From assembly GCA_016934515.1 (NCBI GenBank), contig JAFGSR010000066.1:1-46394 (forward strand): a DNA stretch of 46,394 nucleotides. The letters run 5' to 3'. Shown piece by piece: positions 41,992 through 46,394 of this stretch (the stretch's first letter is position 1; each line of letters starts with the position of its first letter). The position numbers and the translations under genes are program-made. The notes under the pieces are model-generated. The model did not search any database. It worked only from the letters and a program-made list of their open reading frames with translations, and was not told the origin of the DNA. This DNA is from Sedimentisphaerales bacterium (GTDB lineage: Bacteria > Planctomycetota > Phycisphaerae > Sedimentisphaerales > SM23-30).

Positions 41992-44463
41992 ATGGATAAA
42001 ATTTTTCCCAAAGCTTCAGGCAAAAAAAACGACATTAATTTTTTCGCAACCCCCCTTTTAAAAACAAACCTGCAGCTGTGCTGCCTGACCGCGCTGCTGA
42101 TATTTATCGCCCATCCCGGTCCTGCTTACGCCGACGATGCCGCCCTCCCCGACAGCACAGCTCAATCCGATGCAGTCGCACGAATTCGCCAGATCCGCAT
42201 AACCGGTAACAATTTAGTCTCTACCGCAACTATTCTGGGCCAGGTCAAAAGCCGCTCCGAAGCGATTTATACCGAAAAAACCGTCGCTGAAGATGCCCGC
42301 CGAATCCTGGTTATGCCCCAAATCGCCGATGTCAAATGGCAAATAGTACCCATTGGCGATCAGGTTGACATCGTCTTTGATATCAAGGAAACCGAGCAAA
42401 TCTCTAAAGTAGAATTTGTCGGAAATAAAAACCTTACCGAAAAAGAACTCCTTGAACAACTGGGTTTCGGTACCGATGATTTTCTCGATCCTTACCTCAT
42501 CAATTTAGGCGCCGAATCGCTAACCGATTTGTACCACGAAAAGGGATACTATTTCGCCCGCGTAAACATTAACCCGGAACTGCTACGCAGCGAAAAACGC
42601 GTCTCTTACATTATTGTCGAGGGGCCAAAGGTTCGCGTAAAAAAAACCAGGTTCACCGGCAACGATTCTATCCCAACCCGAAAATTAAAAGGTAAAGTCA
42701 AAACCAAAGGTTACTTCCCCATCTTCAGCAAAGGACGCCTCAACGACGATCAACTCGAACAGGATCGACTGGCTCTGCAAACTTACTACCGCAGCACAGG
42801 CTTCCTCGACGCCCGCGCCACTTTCCAAAAACAGTGGAATGAGGAAAAAACCCGGGTAATCGTCACTTTTATCATCGATGAAGGTTCCGAATACAAAGTC
42901 GCCGGCATCCGTTTCCAGGGGAACGAGAAAATCCCCGAAGAACAGTTACGCGATTCGCTCGACCTGGAACTCGGCAAGGTACTCAATCAAAAACGACAGA
43001 CTTTTGCCCAGCGCGCTGTCGATCGAACTTACGGCAAAGAAGGCTACATCTTCACCGACGTCCAGGCCGTTCCCGAATACACCGAAAACGAAGGCGAAGC
43101 TATCCTGGTTTTCAACATCAATGAAAGCGACCAGTTTAGTATGGGCCGGTTACTGGTCCGCGGAAACTACGAAACCCAGGACAAAGTTGTCCGACGGGCC
43201 TTCGATCACTTTGGCTTTCTGCCCGGCGGCATTTACAATACTGACGCTATGGAACGAGGCAAAAAACGTCTACTCGGAGCCGGTTTGTTTGAAAGCGTTG
43301 AAGTTTATCCCATCGGAACCGAACCTAAAGAACGCGATGCTCTCGTCGAAATCAAGGAAACCCGCACCGGTATCATCCTTTTCGGGGTTGGTGTCGATAC
43401 CAACAGCGGCCTGCTCGGACAGTTCTCCATTGAACAACGCAATTTCGACGCTTCCAACCATCCCCGCAGCCTAAAGGAACTCCTCACCGGCGACGCTTAC
43501 ACCGGCGGCGGTCAACAAATGAAAGTGTCTTTCTCTCCCGGTACCCGGGTTACCACCGGACATATAAGATTCTACGAACCTTACCTCTTCGACCAGCCCT
43601 ACTATTTTGAAACCAGCCTCATGCTTTATCGTCGCTGGCGGGAATCATACCTCGAACGACGACGCGGCGGAACCGTCACCTTCGGGCACCGATTTACCGA
43701 TGACTGGTCCGCCGAAATTGGTTTCCGTACCGAAATCGTCGATGTTACCGACCTCGATGACGGACGCCAAACTACCAATATCGTCGATGGCCAGGGTAAC
43801 ATTATCGACACTGTCACCACCAGAATCATAACTGCCCCCCAGGACGTCCAGGATGTCGAAGGTTCTAACTTGCTCACCAGCGTCCGGTTTGGCTTGGCCT
43901 GTAACAAAACCGACAACCTTTACCGACCCAGCCAGGGTTACAAACTAAACACCGGCTGGGAACAGGTCGGCGCCATTGGTGGTGACTTCTCTTACTCAGC
44001 TCTCTCAGGCGGCGGCACCATTTACCGCACGGTTTATCAGGACATCACCGAACGAAAAACCGTCTGGGCCGGCAATCTTCGCGCCAGCCAAATCTTTGGC
44101 GACGCTCCCGTCTTTGAACGATACTACGCCGGCGGCATCGGTTCGCTGCGAGGCTTCGATTATCGCGGCGTCAGCCCCAGGGCCGGTATCAAACGTGATC
44201 CCATCGGCAGCGATATCCTGTTCTTGGCCGGCACCGAACTGACTCACCCGCTTTTTGAAGAAGTCATCTTTGGCAAATTGTTCTGCGACACCGGTACGGT
44301 CAGTGAAGGCACCTATCGCGTCGCCGTTGGATTCGGACTGGAACTGGTCATACCCCAATTGTTCCAGATGATTCCCATGCATTTTGATTTCGGCTTCCCG
44401 GTTTACCAGGATGACGAAGACGAAGAAGAAGTTTTCAGTTTCTCATTTGGATTGAGTTTCTAA
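41992..44463 (+). CDS. bamA: Outer membrane assembly factor BamA
   Basis: This 823-residue protein inserts beta-barrel proteins into the outer membrane. After a signal segment (residues 27-48) come POTRA domains (about 60-430: ARIRQIRITGNNLVST, ISKVEFVGNKNLTEKELLEQ, YKVAGIRFQGNEKIPEEQLR, FSMGRLLVRGNYETQDKVVR), then the 16-strand barrel. The L6 region GIGSLRGFDYRGVSP contains the conserved RGF. The C-terminal FSFSFGLSF ends in the aromatic targeting residue. Followed by skp and lpx genes, as in Proteobacteria, it shows this organism builds an LPS-type outer membrane. Confidence 0.96.
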   Translation: MDKIFPKASGKKNDINFFATPLLKTNLQLCCLTALLIFIAHPGPAYADDAALPDSTAQSDAVARIRQIRITGNNLVSTATILGQVKSRSEAIYTEKTVAEDARRILVMPQIADVKWQIVPIGDQVDIVFDIKETEQISKVEFVGNKNLTEKELLEQLGFGTDDFLDPYLINLGAESLTDLYHEKGYYFARVNINPELLRSEKRVSYIIVEGPKVRVKKTRFTGNDSIPTRKLKGKVKTKGYFPIFSKGRLNDDQLEQDRLALQTYYRSTGFLDARATFQKQWNEEKTRVIVTFIIDEGSEYKVAGIRFQGNEKIPEEQLRDSLDLELGKVLNQKRQTFAQRAVDRTYGKEGYIFTDVQAVPEYTENEGEAILVFNINESDQFSMGRLLVRGNYETQDKVVRRAFDHFGFLPGGIYNTDAMERGKKRLLGAGLFESVEVYPIGTEPKERDALVEIKETRTGIILFGVGVDTNSGLLGQFSIEQRNFDASNHPRSLKELLTGDAYTGGGQQMKVSFSPGTRVTTGHIRFYEPYLFDQPYYFETSLMLYRRWRESYLERRRGGTVTFGHRFTDDWSAEIGFRTEIVDVTDLDDGRQTTNIVDGQGNIIDTVTTRIITAPQDVQDVEGSNLLTSVRFGLACNKTDNLYRPSQGYKLNTGWEQVGAIGGDFSYSALSGGGTIYRTVYQDITERKTVWAGNLRASQIFGDAPVFERYYAGGIGSLRGFDYRGVSPRAGIKRDPIGSDILFLAGTELTHPLFEEVIFGKLFCDTGTVSEGTYRVAVGFGLELVIPQLFQMIPMHFDFGFPVYQDDEDEEEVFSFSFGLSF

Positions 44464-44491
44464 CAATTATTTTTCCAGGAAGGATTTTAAA

Positions 44492-45103
44492 ATGAAAAAG
44501 ACCACCGTAGTGATTCTGCTGGCTTTGGCTGCGCTGTTAGCGGTTTGGAATTTCCAGGTTACTCAGGCCCAGCAAAACGTTGACGGCCCGTTAAAAATCG
44601 CTGTCGTAAACGTAACCAAGGTTCTCACCGAGTGCCAGGCCAACCTCGACCGCGAAAAGCTCACCCGCACCAAAGAAACCGAAATCAAAACCAAATTGGC
44701 CTCTCTCGATGCCGAATCCAACGTCATTCGACAGGAACTCGAAAATGCCCTGGAACCCGGTAGCGACGAATACAAAAACCAACTCGTAAAATGGTTCGAT
44801 AAAATGGCCCAACGCGAAGCCTACGAAAAAGCCCAAAAACAGATCTTCGCCGCCGAAACCCAGGCCTGGATGGAAAACATCTATCAGCAATTCCTCGATA
44901 AAATCACCCAGATTGCCCAAAGCAAAAACATCAGCGTCGTAATCAACAAAGATGAAATTGATCTCAAACCACAGAATCTTAACGAATTGACCGCCATGAT
45001 CCGCAGCCGAAAAGTGCTTTTTAACTCTCCAAACCTCGACTTAACTGCCCAGATCACCGAAGAATTAGACCAGGCTTACAATCAAAACAAAAACAATCAA
45101 TAA
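44492..45103 (+). CDS. skp: Periplasmic chaperone Skp/OmpH-like
   Basis: This 203-residue protein has a signal peptide (VVILLALAALLAVWNFQVTQ) and a Skp/OmpH-like fold: IAVVNVTKVLTECQANLDRE, a long charged coiled coil, and ISVVINKDEIDLKPQNL. Skp trimers hold unfolded outer membrane proteins on their way to BamA. Its place between bamA and lpxD is the conserved context. AAGGA lies upstream. Confidence 0.9.
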   Translation: MKKTTVVILLALAALLAVWNFQVTQAQQNVDGPLKIAVVNVTKVLTECQANLDREKLTRTKETEIKTKLASLDAESNVIRQELENALEPGSDEYKNQLVKWFDKMAQREAYEKAQKQIFAAETQAWMENIYQQFLDKITQIAQSKNISVVINKDEIDLKPQNLNELTAMIRSRKVLFNSPNLDLTAQITEELDQAYNQNKNNQ

Positions 45104-45187
45104 CCTGAATATTTATTGCTGATCGCTTTGCTTCAGACCGCATAATTGATCTCAGTAGGCATCGATTCGTGGGCACAAAGTAGTATC

Positions 45188-46231
45188 ATGAAATTAAGTG
45201 AACTGTCTGAAAAAATTGGCGCACGCCTCGTTGGTGACGCACAACTAACCATCGAAACTATCGCTTCCTTATCCGAAGCCGCCCCCGGTACGCTTACGTT
45301 CGCCAATGACCCGCAATACTTTCCTCAGGTCGAGCAGACCGCCGCTACCGCCGTAATCGTCCCGCAGGACTTTCCCGGAAAAAGTCCTGCCGCTTTGCTT
45401 TTTACCGCGGACGTCGATGACGCCCTCGATCAGGCCTTGCTTTTGTTCACCCCGGACAACACTCTTACAATCGGTAGCATCGACAAATCCGCCTGCATCG
45501 ACCCCTCAGCCGACATCGGCAAAAACGTTAACATCGCTTCCCATGTTACTATTGGAAAAAACTCCATCATCGGCGAGTCCTCCACTATCCACCCCGGCTG
45601 CGTCATCGGCAACCATGTCAAGATCGGTGCCAACTGTCAACTCGGCGCCAACGTCGTCATCAACAACAACTGTGTTTTGGGTAACAACGTTATCATTCAC
45701 GCCAATGCTACCATGGGAACCGACGGCTTTGGTTACCGCCTGGTAAACGGCAAACACAAAAAAATCCCCCACATCGGCATCGTCGTCATCGAAGACGATG
45801 TCGAAATCGGCGCTAACACTTGCATCGACCGGGCTAAATTCGGAAAAACCGTCATCGGACGCGGCACCAAAATAGACAATCTGGTCCAAATCGGCCACAA
45901 TGTCCAGGTCGGCGAAAACTGCATCATCGTTTCTCAGGCCGGCATCGCCGGAAGCTGCCGGCTGGGACAATACGTCGTCCTGGGCGGACAGGTCGGCCTC
46001 AAAGATCACATCGAAATCGGCGATCGCTGCCAGGTCGGCGGCCAGTGCGGGGTCATGAGCAATGTCGAACCCGACTCCATCATCGCCGGTAGCCCCCATC
46101 GACCGGCAAAAACTTTATTTCGGGAAATATCTTACGTCCAGAAGCTTCCCGATTTAGCTCGGCAAATTAAAATGTTAACCAAACAGATTGAATCCCTGGA
46201 AAAATATTCCAAAAACGGAAACGGCAAATAG
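45188..46231 (+). CDS. lpxD: UDP-3-O-acylglucosamine N-acyltransferase LpxD
   Basis: LpxD adds the second acyl chain in lipid A synthesis. The N-terminal domain ([32 protein letters not shown]) precedes a left-handed beta-helix of hexapeptide repeats ([30 protein letters not shown]) and the catalytic His237 in [14 protein letters not shown]. Length, 347 residues, fits the family. The ATG at 45188 matches the usual N-terminus; the frame is open from 45146 but without family similarity. The C-terminal helix ends with [10 protein letters not shown]. Confidence 0.96.
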   Translation: MKLSELSEKIGARLVGDAQLTIETIASLSEAAPGTLTFANDPQYFPQVEQTAATAVIVPQDFPGKSPAALLFTADVDDALDQALLLFTPDNTLTIGSIDKSACIDPSADIGKNVNIASHVTIGKNSIIGESSTIHPGCVIGNHVKIGANCQLGANVVINNNCVLGNNVIIHANATMGTDGFGYRLVNGKHKKIPHIGIVVIEDDVEIGANTCIDRAKFGKTVIGRGTKIDNLVQIGHNVQVGENCIIVSQAGIAGSCRLGQYVVLGGQVGLKDHIEIGDRCQVGGQCGVMSNVEPDSIIAGSPHRPAKTLFREISYVQKLPDLARQIKMLTKQIESLEKYSKNGNGK

Positions 46232-46237
46232 TAAAAA

Positions 46238-46394
46238 GTGGAAGCTCAACAGACTATTGCTAATTCAATTACCATTGAAGGTCGCGGACTGTTCACCGGC
46301 GGCCCCTCCCGACTAACCTTCAAGCCCGCCGAACCTGACACCGGCGTTGTTTTTATCAGAACCGATCTGCCCGATCCCGTACGCATCCCCGCCC
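46238..46394 (+). CDS. lpxC: UDP-3-O-acyl-N-acetylglucosamine deacetylase LpxC, 5' end
   Basis: The window stops after about 52 codons. The frame begins at GTG (46238), 6 bp after the lpxD stop, and reads QQTIANSITIEGRGLFTGG, then LTFKPAEPDTGVVFIRTDLP, which is the LpxC N-terminus that carries out the committed step of lipid A synthesis. No ATG is available upstream. In planctomycetes this gene is often fused to fabZ, which cannot be checked here. Confidence 0.88.
   Translation, partial: MEAQQTIANSITIEGRGLFTGGPSRLTFKPAEPDTGVVFIRTDLPDPVRIPA

Noticed and set aside
45506-46099. Minus-strand frame of 197 codons rich in Asp and Ala
   Set aside because: It is antisense to lpxD and its composition mirrors the hexapeptide repeats.

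Overview
The window most likely comes from a planctomycete (Planctomycetota), probably of the Phycisphaerae type. I infer this from the DUF1549/DUF1553 + DUF1501 + PPC-domain gene trio, the large exported PQQ-type beta-propellers, a dockerin-like tail of the kind 'DFNxxGxVDFxDLxxFAxxFL', and a Gram-negative lipid A / outer-membrane gene set (bamA, skp, lpxD, lpxC). No transposase, integrase, phage gene or CRISPR array was found.

Layout. Positions 1-884 are non-coding and rich in repeats: a REP-like element and three arrays of different 7-bp units. A glycosyltransferase (885-2147) with G-ending codons follows, then a 3'-half tRNA-Val relic that looks like an integration scar. 2329-7929 (minus) is the planctomycete DUF1549/1553, DUF1501 and PPC cluster. 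8414-14997 (plus) is a signalling operon: a V4R-PAS histidine kinase, a receiver/HD-GYP protein and two receiver/HDOD proteins. 15070-22906 (minus) holds three exported beta-propeller proteins, two of which carry an embedded methyltransferase-like domain. 22907-24059 holds a dockerin-tail relic and tRNA-Asp. 24060-26425 (minus) has a small desulforedoxin-like protein and two overlapping, divergent citrate-synthase-fold genes. 26426-27355 is an AT-rich gap. 27356-31647 (plus) encodes a GH130 phosphorylase, a TlpA-like lipoprotein, a nucleoside-hydrolase-like protein and a metallopeptidase-like protein. 31754-35022 (minus) encodes a sialidase-like propeller and a GH97 enzyme. A gap with a strong promoter, a foldable GC-rich segment and tRNA-Gln follows.

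35758 to the end is a core block on the plus strand: prs, rplY (bL25), pth, rpsF, ssb, rpsR, rplI, dnaB, bamA, skp, lpxD and the 5' end of lpxC. It links nucleotide supply, ribosome assembly, replication and outer-membrane biogenesis. Another decayed 7-bp-unit array lies between rpsR and rplI.

The parts most worth follow-up are the propeller-methyltransferase cluster, the citrate-synthase-like pair with complementary loss of catalytic residues, the heptamer arrays, the tRNA-Val scar, and the structured segment upstream of tRNA-Gln.
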